Of a DNA stretch of 59,371 nucleotides, positions 1 through 6,334 are shown one piece after another (positions within the stretch are counted from its first letter, which is position 1; each line of letters begins with the position of its first letter). The stretch comes from UMGS1279 sp045577495 (GTDB lineage Bacteria > Bacillota > Clostridia > Oscillospirales > Acutalibacteraceae). The position numbers and the translations under genes were made by a program. The DNA lies in NCBI GenBank assembly GCA_045577495.1, contig JAZNIK010000005.1, forward strand, positions 1 through 59,371, read 5' to 3'. The notes under the pieces are model-generated. The model had not been told where the DNA came from, made no database searches, and worked only from the letters and a program-made list of their open reading frames with translations.

Positions 1-884
1 CATCTTTCGTAAAACTCACACTGACGGAGCTTCACAAGGGCTTTTTCGATAGCATTCCAGAATAACTCAAAATTCTCATGTACACATTTTTTCTGCGCCG
101 GAATATGCTTTTCCTTATCATCCAAAGTTGAAATCATAAAGTCGGTATAAGCCTTGTTCCCAACCTTTTTCATTAGTTCACCGTCTACCAGCTTTTGAAC
201 AATAGGTTCTACGTATGCTGCCGGAATACCGATTGACAATGCAATCTCCTCAATAGTTACCGGCTTAGAATAAGCCAGCCACAGGATATTCTGTGCGATG
301 AGATCGTTTTTGATAAGAGTGATTGGCTCTCCGTTTAATCCGGGATTTCCACTGTAAGAAACATGAAGTGTTATAGGTGAATAACTTTGCTTTGAGTATT
401 TTTCCATATCTCTGATCCCTTTCTTTACATGATCCCTGCCAAGATGCAATCTGCTTTTTACAGTCCCCTCTGGAATACCCAATTCTGATGCGATCTGACT
501 TACGCTCTGACCGTTCATGTAGTACCGCACGATAACCTCGCGATAGTTTTTGGCAAGGTATGCAACTGCTTTACGAACATTCTCAGCTTCGTCGTCTTCA
601 TCATTCAATTGGTTCATGGCATTCTCATCAACGATATCAAAGTTATCTCCAATACTGACTATTGGTTGCTTATATCTTTTGCGGAGCATATCATTGAATT
701 TCCGCCCCATAACAACGAGAAGCCACGCTTTTACATCTTGAATATCTTTGCCACGTGCCATGTATGACAGCGCTGCAAGAAGTGTCTCCTGTGTTAGATC
801 CTCAGCATCATATATATTGCCGCATCTTTGTAGGGCGGCAGATAACAGGAATTCTATGTAGTTTTCTAAGTCTTTGCTTTTCAT
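1..884 (-). CDS. Sigma-70 family (ECF-like) RNA polymerase sigma factor, 3'-truncated by window edge
   Basis: This gene is read from ATG at 884 down off the left edge, with at least 294 codons visible. The product starts MKSKDLENYIEFLLSAAL and shows a sigma region 2 (DAEDLTQETLLAAL, about residues 26-39; WLLVVMGRKFNDMLRKRY) and a region 4 helix-turn-helix (VSQIASELGIPEGTVKSR, near residue 130). After these comes an unusual C-terminal extension containing a second winged-helix-like stretch (VTIEEIALSIGIPAAYVEPI). ECF sigma factors normally stop near 180-200 aa, so the extension marks a specialised subgroup. An RBS-like AGAGGT precedes the start. It is divergent from the XRE gene at 1097, and a palindrome sits just upstream of its start. 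Whether it controls the island is inference. Confidence 0.85.
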   Translation of the reverse strand, partial: MKSKDLENYIEFLLSAALQRCGNIYDAEDLTQETLLAALSYMARGKDIQDVKAWLLVVMGRKFNDMLRKRYKQPIVSIGDNFDIVDENAMNQLNDEDDEAENVRKAVAYLAKNYREVIVRYYMNGQSVSQIASELGIPEGTVKSRLHLGRDHVKKGIRDMEKYSKQSYSPITLHVSYSGNPGLNGEPITLIKNDLIAQNILWLAYSKPVTIEEIALSIGIPAAYVEPIVQKLVDGELMKKVGNKAYTDFMISTLDDKEKHIPAQKKCVHENFELFWNAIEKALVKLRQCEFYER

Positions 885-899
885 CTTCGGTACCTCTTT

Positions 900-911
900 T
901 GAAAGCTTTCA
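900..911. promoter_or_regulatory. Palindromic operator candidate, copy 1
   Basis: TGAAAGCTTTCA is a perfect 12-bp palindrome 15 bp upstream of the sigma factor start codon. An identical copy lies at 1058-1069 by the divergent XRE gene. Two identical copies in a 213-bp divergent intergenic region are unlikely by chance and suggest a shared dimeric regulator site. The neighbouring XRE protein is the likely binder (inference). Confidence 0.6.
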
Positions 912-982
912 CCTACAAGGTCGCAAATTCTATTAAGCGGTTCAGTAGTTTATAAAAATATTGTAAATTATTTCAGACACTT

Positions 983-1001
983 AAACAACCATTAGTTGTT
1001 T
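983..1001. repeat. Inverted repeat AAACAAC-5-GTTGTTT in divergent promoter region
   Basis: A 7-bp perfect inverted repeat with a 5-bp spacer lies midway between the sigma factor and XRE genes. It could be an additional operator or a hairpin in the sigma factor leader. It has no poly-T tail, so it is not an intrinsic terminator. Confidence 0.35.
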
Positions 1002-1020
1002 TATCTCAATTTAGCCTCCG

Positions 1021-1069
1021 TTGAAATCAACTGCGTTTTGATATATAATACAGATAGTGAAAGCTTTCA
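1021..1069 (+). promoter_or_regulatory. SigA-type promoter of the XRE gene with overlapping palindrome (copy 2)
   Basis: The promoter is TTGAAA (1021-1026), a 17-bp spacer and TATAAT (1044-1049), predicting a start near 1056. The second copy of TGAAAGCTTTCA (1058-1069) sits directly on and after the predicted start. A bound repressor there would block initiation or clearance, as expected for autoregulation by the encoded HTH protein. Confidence 0.65.
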
Positions 1070-1096
1070 TTATTCGCAAATGAAGGGAGAACCATT

Positions 1097-1960
1097 ATGA
1101 ACATAAAAAATATAGGTGCTGTAATATCAGAACTCCGTAAGACAAAAGGCATTACTCAAGATGAGCTTGCTAAATATGTAGGGGTGTCAGCTCAAGCAGT
1201 CTCCAAATGGGAAAACGGCGGAGTTCCTGATACCGAATTATTACCCAAAATCGCTGACTTTTTTGAGATTACGGTAGACAAGCTTTTTGGCAGAGGTGAT
1301 GCGAATATAAATATAACTTCTGCTATATTTGAACACATAAGGAAAACTAAACCGGATTCAGAAGAAAGGTTTAAAACTATATTTGAACTCTGTTGGGACA
1401 TTGAACGATCAATTTTTAATTTTGGTGGTAATGTTGATGCCGAAATAATAAACGGCGGAAAAATAAAAGATTATGAATTGATGAACAAACCCGATGATCA
1501 ACAATATTCAAGTATTTTATCTGATCATGGTTTCACACGCATGGGCATTGCCAACAGATTGCAATACTTTTTATTTGTTCCGGAGATAAAGGACAAAAAT
1601 AAAGGTTTGTTTGATAATATTAATTATATAGAGTTTTTTAAGGATTTGTCTGATAATGATATATTTAATGCCTTTTTATTGCTTTTTAAGCGTGACTCTA
1701 AAAAAGCCTTTACAGAAAATTTATTTATAAAGGAATTGAATGTAGATTTAGAAAAAACAAAAGAGATCGTAAATGTGTTAACAAAATATCATCTCATTAA
1801 AAGAACACAAATAGAACTCGACGATGAAATAAAAGATGTATACACTTTTTTCCCAACTCCGTCATTTGTAAGTCTTTTAATTTTTGCAAAAGAAATAATA
1901 GAACCGCCTCACAGCTTCTCTTTCTTTTCTGAAGGCCGTTCAAAACCATATTTGGAATAA
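1097..1960 (+). CDS. XRE-family helix-turn-helix regulator with large C-terminal domain
   Basis: The protein has 287 aa. An N-terminal HTH_3/XRE domain spans residues about 5-62 (GITQDELAKYVGVSAQAVSK, then WENG and PDTELLPKIADFFEITVDKLFG), a layout very common in Firmicutes regulators. The remaining 220 residues are mostly helical and I do not recognise them; this part probably senses a ligand or forms oligomers. A GGGAGA ribosome site precedes the ATG. The gene is divergent from the sigma factor and probably regulates it through the shared palindrome (inference). Confidence 0.85.
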   Translation: MNIKNIGAVISELRKTKGITQDELAKYVGVSAQAVSKWENGGVPDTELLPKIADFFEITVDKLFGRGDANINITSAIFEHIRKTKPDSEERFKTIFELCWDIERSIFNFGGNVDAEIINGGKIKDYELMNKPDDQQYSSILSDHGFTRMGIANRLQYFLFVPEIKDKNKGLFDNINYIEFFKDLSDNDIFNAFLLLFKRDSKKAFTENLFIKELNVDLEKTKEIVNVLTKYHLIKRTQIELDDEIKDVYTFFPTPSFVSLLIFAKEIIEPPHSFSFFSEGRSKPYLE

Positions 1961-1967
1961 ACATGTT

Positions 1968-2012
1968 AAAAAGCCGTGGAAGTATTAATCTGCCACGGCT
2001 TTTAGTTTTTTC
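1968..2012. terminator. Bidirectional intrinsic terminator between XRE gene and RT
   Basis: An 11-bp stem (AAAAGCCGTGG / CCACGGCTTTT) has a 13-nt loop with a T-run on one side and an A-run on the other. It closes both the XRE gene (ending 1960, plus) and the RT gene (ending 2031, minus). Confidence 0.85.
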
Positions 2013-2030
2013 AGTTAATAAGTTTGGTTT

Positions 2031-3041
2031 TTATTTTGCTATTCGAATCTTTTTTGAGCGCCTTTTAGGTTTTCTCGAGGGGACAACCGCATCTAATCCA
2101 ACGTGTTCCTTACTAATTTGTTTGGTTATTCGTTCAATTTCTGGAAATTTTGCGGTTCCTTCAATATTTTGCGATGCTTGTATTCGTCCTTGCAAAGCAG
2201 ATATTTTTTTAATTGCTTCTTTAGAATTATCGTTATTATCAAGCTTTTTTACGTCTTGAAAACCCTTATATACCTTCTCTTGCAATTTGTTTGGAACAAC
2301 TAAAGTATTATCTTTCGTAACAACAGTACCAGTTATTGGTTTTGGTTCGTTTTTTGAATAATACTTTACTTTTTTATATTTAGGTTTATGCTGATATCTT
2401 CTAAGCTCAATATCTATTTCTCTTTCAAGAACATCTTTATTAAAAGGGGTTTCGCTCGAGAAAGTCATATCATCAACGTAAAGAGAAAATAAGCAACCAT
2501 GCTTGTCCGCAATTTTTTTAATATTGGCGAACATATCCTCATAAGCATAGTATGCAATCAACTGACTAGTAGGGCAACCGGTAGGAATACCACCCTCATA
2601 AGTAACAATATCAGTCAGTATTTTAGCCACATCAGGAGAGTTTAACATTTTATCTCGAAAAAACCTATACACATACTCACGTTGACAATTGTCATAATAC
2701 TTTTTTATATCAACAGTTAATGCATAGTTGCTATTTAAATGAAATTTACCATTATCAATATAGCATTTTTCTTTTGTTCCGGCAATAACCCACTCTGGAC
2801 GCTCAATAAATTTAATAAGATTAAGGATTCTACGTTGAACCTGCTTTAAAATATGTTTTGGAGCTGTAATCTGCCTTTTTTCATTAGAATCCTTTTTGTC
2901 AATTTCAAAATTACTATATCTAATTTCTGTATAGATAAGTTTTAATTGACCAGGAACTATTGTAAGCAAATGTTCAAGCTTTCTTTTGCTGTTACATTTA
3001 TATAGAACGCATTGATTAAGTGGATACTTTTTCTTTTTCAT
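2031..3041 (-). CDS. Retron-like reverse transcriptase
   Basis: The RT has 336 aa. RT palm motifs are clear: motif A LTVDIKKYY (residues 108-116, catalytic Asp111), motif B/B' GIPTGCPTSQ (151-160) and motif C YVDDMTFS (188-195, catalytic Asp pair 190/191). The retron hallmarks are an NxxxH-type element, NGKFH (97-101), between motifs 1 and A, and ITG (236-238) where retrons carry VTG. There is no maturase, endonuclease or protease domain, and the length fits retron RTs (300-350 aa). I chose ATG 3041 over the upstream ATG at 3068 because GAGG lies 6 nt before it. It overlaps the XRE gene by 26 nt, so the two are translationally coupled. It acts with the upstream RNA, presumably making msDNA as part of anti-phage defence. 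Confidence 0.85.
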   Translation of the reverse strand: MKKKKYPLNQCVLYKCNSKRKLEHLLTIVPGQLKLIYTEIRYSNFEIDKKDSNEKRQITAPKHILKQVQRRILNLIKFIERPEWVIAGTKEKCYIDNGKFHLNSNYALTVDIKKYYDNCQREYVYRFFRDKMLNSPDVAKILTDIVTYEGGIPTGCPTSQLIAYYAYEDMFANIKKIADKHGCLFSLYVDDMTFSSETPFNKDVLEREIDIELRRYQHKPKYKKVKYYSKNEPKPITGTVVTKDNTLVVPNKLQEKVYKGFQDVKKLDNNDNSKEAIKKISALQGRIQASQNIEGTAKFPEIERITKQISKEHVGLDAVVPSRKPKRRSKKIRIAK

Positions 3042-3333
3042 TAACATCCTCGTCTTGTGACATACCATTGATAAGGTGCATCATCATATTTCTAATCATA
3101 ACAGTACCTTTACCTTTGGCTTCTGCTTCTTCATACGTTTCAGAAATCAAAATTAAAGAAGAAAGCTTAATATCAAAAATCTCAGAATACTTTGTAAGCA
3201 ATTCTAAAGAAGGCTGCTTTTTCCCATTCTCAATTTCTGATAAATAACTGGACGAAATCCCTAGCTTGGTGCTCATTTCAGAAGCCTTAAATCCGTAAAT
3301 ATTACGAAGTTTCTTGAGAGTAACGCAAATCAT
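3016..3333 (-). CDS. Small XRE-family HTH protein of the retron operon
   Basis: The protein has 105 aa. Residues about 4-60 form an HTH_3 fold (ASEMSTKLGISSSYLSEIEN, then GKKQPSLELLTKYSEIFDI), and the C-terminal 40 residues are charged. A strong AGGAGG lies 8 nt before ATG 3333. It sits between the structured RNA and the RT, overlapping the RT start. HTH proteins are one accessory class reported for retrons; here the protein may be the effector partner, the antitoxin-like guard or the operon repressor. The sequence does not say which. Confidence 0.85.
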   Translation of the reverse strand: MICVTLKKLRNIYGFKASEMSTKLGISSSYLSEIENGKKQPSLELLTKYSEIFDIKLSSLILISETYEEAEAKGKGTVMIRNMMMHLINGMSQDEDVNEKEKVST

Positions 3334-3377
3334 ATAAATTTCCTCCTATATAAAGCACTTACGTGCATGAAAACAAA

Positions 3378-3673
3378 ATTAGATGAGCTTCCCCGATAGC
3401 ACGCATTCCTATCTCCGAAAAATCTCAACAATGTATTGAGCAATCTGGACAACCATCCAAAGCGCTTCAATCAGCTTAAAAAGCATCTTAAACACTTTAA
3501 GCTTAAATGTAGTTCTTTGAGATTTTTCCGGCGGATGAGAACGCTCGGGAACATCCTGTATCACAAACGATTTATTTTTGGCCATAGCAGGCCCTCCTTT
3601 TCGAAGCCGCAAATATAGTTGAGGCGACTCCGTCCCTTGAAAAAGAGTGGTGCATACAGGAAACTCATCTAAT
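3378..3673 (-). ncRNA. Retron msr-msd-like RNA enclosed by a1/a2-type inverted repeats
   Basis: On the minus strand, ATTAGATGAG plus TTTCC (within 3650-3673) is complementary to GGGAAGCTCATCTAAT (within 3378-3402). Ten perfect pairs extend through wobble and bulge to about 20, closing a segment of roughly 300 nt directly upstream of the XRE-RT genes. Inside it, TTGAGATTTTTC (3517-3528) pairs with its complement at 3417-3428, enclosing a smaller repeat (AGCTTAAA 3473-3480 / TTTAAGCT 3496-3503). That makes a long msd-like hairpin next to a2. This is the expected retron arrangement of a1-msr-msd-a2 then RT. Exact ends and the branching G are not determined. Confidence 0.6.
3409..3585 (-). CDS. 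Putative 58-aa amphipathic/membrane peptide overlapping the msd-like region
   Basis: ATG 3585 is preceded by AGGAGGG with 6-nt spacing, so initiation looks real. The N-terminal half is polar (MAKNKSFVIQDVPERSHPPE). The C-terminal 28 residues alternate lysines with a hydrophobic face (FKMLFKLIEALWMVVQIAQY, then IVEIFRR), compatible with a membrane-associated helix. The ORF lies inside the segment enclosed by the a1/a2-like repeats, and its DNA contains nested inverted repeats. It could be a toxin-like effector of the retron, or the coding potential could be a by-product of the msd hairpin. I do not recognise the family. Confidence 0.5.
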   Translation of the reverse strand: MAKNKSFVIQDVPERSHPPEKSQRTTFKLKVFKMLFKLIEALWMVVQIAQYIVEIFRR

Positions 3674-3684
3674 CAATTTGTCGG

Positions 3685-3845
3685 CTTGCCCAAGTCCCTT
3701 GGGCAACCCGCGGGGTGCAGCACATCGTCGGTCAACACGTGTGCGGCCCCGCTAATTAGAACACCCATAGGATGTTCCACGAGTATTTACATACTCCAAA
3801 TTAGGGGACGTCGACCAGCAGATAAACAGTATCTGCAATCGTTGT
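3685..3845 (-). ncRNA. Highly structured leader RNA of the retron operon
   Basis: The RNA follows the promoter at 3852-3880. The minus-strand hairpins, in order, are: GCAGATA/TATCTGC; a multibranch domain closed by GGTC/GACC and CCCC/GGGG with TAATT/AATTA; inside that, GAGTAT-gtaa-ATACTC and GAACATCC-tat-GGGTGTTC; then a GC-rich GTGCTGCAC / CCCGCGGG segment; and GCCCAAG-ggac-TTGGGC. It is clearly more GC-rich and folded than its surroundings. It may be part of the msr, or a separate regulatory RNA. No protein-coding reading is supported here. Confidence 0.55.
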
Positions 3846-3851
3846 ATGCTT

Positions 3852-3880
3852 ATGATAGCATAATAAATTATAAATGTCAA
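3852..3880 (-). promoter_or_regulatory. Promoter of the retron operon
   Basis: On the minus strand, TTGACA (3880-3875), a 17-bp spacer and TATCAT (3857-3852) form a near-consensus SigA promoter. The predicted start, near 3845, lies just before the first hairpin of the structured RNA. Confidence 0.7.
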
Positions 3881-3935
3881 GATGTTTTTTTGCAAATAGC
3901 GAATTTATTTTTAATAGATTTTGAACTATCCTTGC

Positions 3936-3964
3936 ATATATTGTCGAATTATGGTAAAATAATA
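3936..3964 (+). promoter_or_regulatory. Promoter of the abiG-like pair
   Basis: TTGCAT, a 17-bp spacer and TAAAAT lie upstream of the TTG start at 3989. The promoter is divergent from the retron promoter about 55 bp away. It shows that the longer upstream reading frame starting near 3647 is not used. Confidence 0.55.
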
Positions 3965-3988
3965 TCAACAAAAATAGGAGGGAATGTT

Positions 3989-4819
3989 TTGGCAGATAAA
4001 GTACTGGATTTAGGGAAAGTAGAAATAACAAAAGCTGAAGAAGAGCCTCATGTTCCTTCAAAGGTTCAAGCTGATACTCTTTTTACATTTACTTCTCAAC
4101 TAGAGTTTTTAATGAATTCATTAAAAAAGAAAATGCTTTCACCAAGATACTGCGCGGAGGATATACGATATTTAAATATCCCAAATTTTGAAAAGTTAGC
4201 ATTTCCTATGCGCTGCTTTTGTGATATTAATATGCATCGTCTAGGGGAACATTTGGCGTGGTATGGATATTACGGGCTGGCATTTTCAAAAGAATGGGGC
4301 ATGAAAAACTGTATTCAACCAATACAATACATAAATCCTAAATCTCATTTAAGAGAGGATTTTTCTGAAGCTTTTTCAAAAGCCTTAAGTTCTAAGGGTG
4401 AATCCTCTGATTCGCTAAATGCATTAAAGAATTATTTGCTTCATGAACTAATGTACTGGAAGCCTTATCAAGGGAAATTTAAAAATCGCAACACACAGGA
4501 AAACGAAACGAAATGTTTTACAGATGAATGTGAGTGGAGATTTGTTCCTGACGTAACAGTTGAAGGATTTGATCAAGTCCTCTTCGATAAAAACAAATTA
4601 GACACGGAACTATTCTACAAAATGAGCAACGCTATGGATGGCCTTGATAAGATTTCATTGAAGTTTGAATATTCTGATATAAAATATATAATTGTAAAAA
4701 ACGGTTCTGATTTTGTAGAACTGTCAAAATTGGTCTCTACTTTAACCAATAATAAAATATTAGAACACGAAATAGTTTCAAAAATCATCATTTGGGATAA
4801 ATCAGGAGGTGATTTCTAA
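3989..4819 (+). CDS. abiGi: AbiGi-family abortive infection protein (antitoxin-type component)
   Basis: The protein has 276 aa. The start is TTG 3989, with AGGAGGG 6 nt upstream, and lies downstream of its own promoter. The central block, LSPRYCAEDIRYLNIPNFEK then AFPMRCFCDINMHRLGEHLA, WYGYYGLAFSKEWGMKN and PIQYIN (about residues 50-120), matches the pattern I recall for the AbiGi family (PF10899), the first gene of the lactococcal AbiG phage-abortion system. Lactococcal AbiGi is of similar size. It abuts the next gene (stop and start overlap by 1 nt), so the pair is co-translated. AbiGi is described as the antitoxin partner. Family assignment is from memory of the motif. Confidence 0.75.
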   Translation: MADKVLDLGKVEITKAEEEPHVPSKVQADTLFTFTSQLEFLMNSLKKKMLSPRYCAEDIRYLNIPNFEKLAFPMRCFCDINMHRLGEHLAWYGYYGLAFSKEWGMKNCIQPIQYINPKSHLREDFSEAFSKALSSKGESSDSLNALKNYLLHELMYWKPYQGKFKNRNTQENETKCFTDECEWRFVPDVTVEGFDQVLFDKNKLDTELFYKMSNAMDGLDKISLKFEYSDIKYIIVKNGSDFVELSKLVSTLTNNKILEHEIVSKIIIWDKSGGDF

Positions 4820-6048
4820 TGTTTGTAAACTTTGACAGTGTTTTCAATGAAACAGAAGAAACAAAGACAAAAGTACCATACGCTTTATTGGAGTACTTAA
4901 GTAATGAGTTGCCCGATGGTTTAAAATATCAGGCGGCGGAAGACGGCATTTGTTATGCAGTTAGTGATACTGATTCCTTTACTATTAGTGGATTTAGCGT
5001 CGAATTGAGCGATGAACAAAAGAAAATATTAGGGCCGGATTTTACCGCGGATGATATGTTTAAATATTTTTATAATGCTCAACGAACAATTCCCTTGAAA
5101 CTTAATAAGCCCAATACCCTAATTTTAAACGGTCATGAGATTCCTATTGAGAAAATGGCTTTTAATCCATATAGTCCTGTCAAAATTGTCAAATCTAGTT
5201 TTTTTGCACAACCACCAGAATTCCCGAAACCATTCCATATTACTATCGGTGGTAGTGGTTATGAAACAACTATTTTAGTTTCGAGAACACCTAACGAAAG
5301 CGTTAATATATGTTCTTTTGAGTCCATTGATAGTACGCCCTTAAAGATTAACTATATGTTTGATGAAGTCGAGCATAATTTTACTCTTAACATCTCCGTT
5401 CAATTAAAAAATGCCACCACTGTGCAAGAAATGTTAGAAGCGATGCAAATATATAATGCTTTTATGAGGGGTAAAGGTGTTATGTGTGGTTTTGAATTGG
5501 AAAGTAAACTTACATCAAAAAAACGCAAAGCGTTCCCAAACAGTACCATTAAATTTTGGGAGAAAGTTTTAAAATTGGAAAAATGTCTTGATGTGTCTTT
5601 TCAGTTACCTTACGAAGATGTTCCTTTTGGAAAGGTTTGTTTGGTAGAACACTTATATCAAAATCTTATAAAAAATAAGCCTATACGTGACAATCAACAG
5701 ATTAAAACATTAGATGGTGGTTGGAATATCGATGATGAAGAAAAGTTAAAAAGTGCCATTGGAAGTTTGCTTATGTTTCAGTTTGAAGCAACATACTCTT
5801 TTGAATTGTTTGGAGTAGAAAAAGTTTTGCCTTGCTTTATATGTGTTTTTGATGCAAAATTAAACGATTACACAAAAATGGATAAAAAATATACTCTTTC
5901 GTTAGGTGACAAGAGCGATGATGAGCCTATGTACACATCAACACGTTGCTTTGTAAACGAGGATCAATTAGCAGCATTCAAAAAGAAGGATCATAATAAA
6001 ATAGCTAAATCATTTCAAATTGCGAAAAAAGCATCTGATTATTTGTAA
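4819..6048 (+). CDS. abiGii: AbiGii-like abortive infection protein (toxin-type component)
   Basis: The protein has 409 aa, close to the ~400 aa of lactococcal AbiGii. The ATG overlaps the stop of the AbiGi-like gene, and AGGAGGTG precedes it. I see no catalytic motif. The protein alternates beta-rich stretches (PFHITIGGSGYETTILVSRT) with charged helices. The assignment rests mainly on its fixed position after the AbiGi-like gene and its size. Expected role: on phage infection it stops growth of the host cell. It ends in its own terminator just before the island boundary. Confidence 0.65.
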   Translation: MFVNFDSVFNETEETKTKVPYALLEYLSNELPDGLKYQAAEDGICYAVSDTDSFTISGFSVELSDEQKKILGPDFTADDMFKYFYNAQRTIPLKLNKPNTLILNGHEIPIEKMAFNPYSPVKIVKSSFFAQPPEFPKPFHITIGGSGYETTILVSRTPNESVNICSFESIDSTPLKINYMFDEVEHNFTLNISVQLKNATTVQEMLEAMQIYNAFMRGKGVMCGFELESKLTSKKRKAFPNSTIKFWEKVLKLEKCLDVSFQLPYEDVPFGKVCLVEHLYQNLIKNKPIRDNQQIKTLDGGWNIDDEEKLKSAIGSLLMFQFEATYSFELFGVEKVLPCFICVFDAKLNDYTKMDKKYTLSLGDKSDDEPMYTSTRCFVNEDQLAAFKKKDHNKIAKSFQIAKKASDYL

Positions 6049-6102
6049 GTCTTTTTATAATGATGTTGTCTTCCAAATGTCTACCAAAGTTCTATAAAAC
6101 AT

Positions 6103-6150
6103 CAAAAACAGTGATTTTGTCAGATTGCTGATAAAATCACTGTTTTTGGT
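6103..6150 (+). terminator. Intrinsic terminator after the abiG-like pair
   Basis: A long stem (AAAAACAGTGATTTT / AAAATCACTGTTTTT, with further pairs GTCAG/CTGAT) has a 4-nt loop and flanking A and T runs. Confidence 0.85.
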
Positions 6151-6226
6151 AAAAAAACCTTTATTTATGCGGTTTTCAAAGAACTTTAATGGTGTAGGAA
6201 GCACTGTGCAGAACTATCTATTAAAT

Positions 6227-6283
6227 GATTCAGGTTCTAGTCGGGGCAACTCGGTGCAGGTTCAAGTCCTGTTATCCGCACCA
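6227..6283 (+). repeat. tRNA-Leu 3' half: attachment-site scar of the island
   Basis: From the anticodon loop onward the sequence is tRNA-Leu. It has TTCAGGT (anticodon CAG) then TCTAG, a long variable arm (CGGGGCAACTCG), a perfect T-arm (GCAGG TTCAAGT CCTGT), acceptor strand TATCCGC, discriminator A and encoded CCA at 6281-6283. The 5' part does not fold: the nucleotides before 6227 do not pair with TCTAG, and no GCGGATA acceptor strand with a D-arm precedes it. This is therefore a 3' fragment left by site-specific integration, not a working tRNA. Confidence 0.8.
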
Positions 6284-6284
6284 A

Positions 6285-6329
6285 AAATCACCCTCCCGAA
6301 AGCTAAAATGCTTTCGGGAGGGTGATTTA
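6285..6329. terminator. Bidirectional terminator at the island-chromosome junction
   Basis: A 19-bp perfect stem (AAATCACCCTCCCGAAAGC and its complement) has a 5-nt loop. It terminates the minus-strand hydrolase gene ending at 6335 and, originally, the plus-strand tRNA-Leu. Confidence 0.85.
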
Positions 6330-6334
6330 ACATT

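Larger units (their letters stand above)
1..6283. mobile_element. Right end of an integrated accessory (defence) island
   Basis: The stretch left of 6283 is bounded by a duplicated tRNA-Leu 3' half (6227-6283) with ordinary chromosomal genes on its right. Its content is accessory: a partial ECF-like sigma factor, three XRE-type or sigma regulators, a retron-like reverse transcriptase and an AbiG-type pair. Integration into the 3' end of a tRNA gene leaves an intact tRNA at one end of the element and a 3' copy at the other. The copy here faces right, so the intact tRNA-Leu and the integrase should lie left of the window. No integrase or conjugation gene is visible, so the class of element (ICE, prophage remnant or satellite) is unknown. 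Confidence 0.65.

Noticed and set aside
2031..3041. Group II intron or DGR reverse transcriptase
   Set aside because: No maturase or endonuclease domain, no intron domain V-like hairpin downstream, no variable repeat. The NxxxH and ITG elements and the upstream paired arms favour a retron.
3436..3618. Plus-strand 60-aa ORF opposite the 58-aa peptide
   Set aside because: No ribosome site or promoter; it is the shadow of the repeats on the other strand.
3647..3988. N-terminal extension of the AbiGi-like protein
   Set aside because: The frame is open but runs through the retron RNA and upstream of the gene's own promoter. A good ribosome site with TTG start is at 3989.
6173..6283. A complete tRNA-Leu gene
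   Set aside because: The 3' half is perfect, but GCGG near 6174 is not followed by a matching acceptor or D-arm, and the 5' anticodon stem does not pair. Only the 3' half is tRNA.
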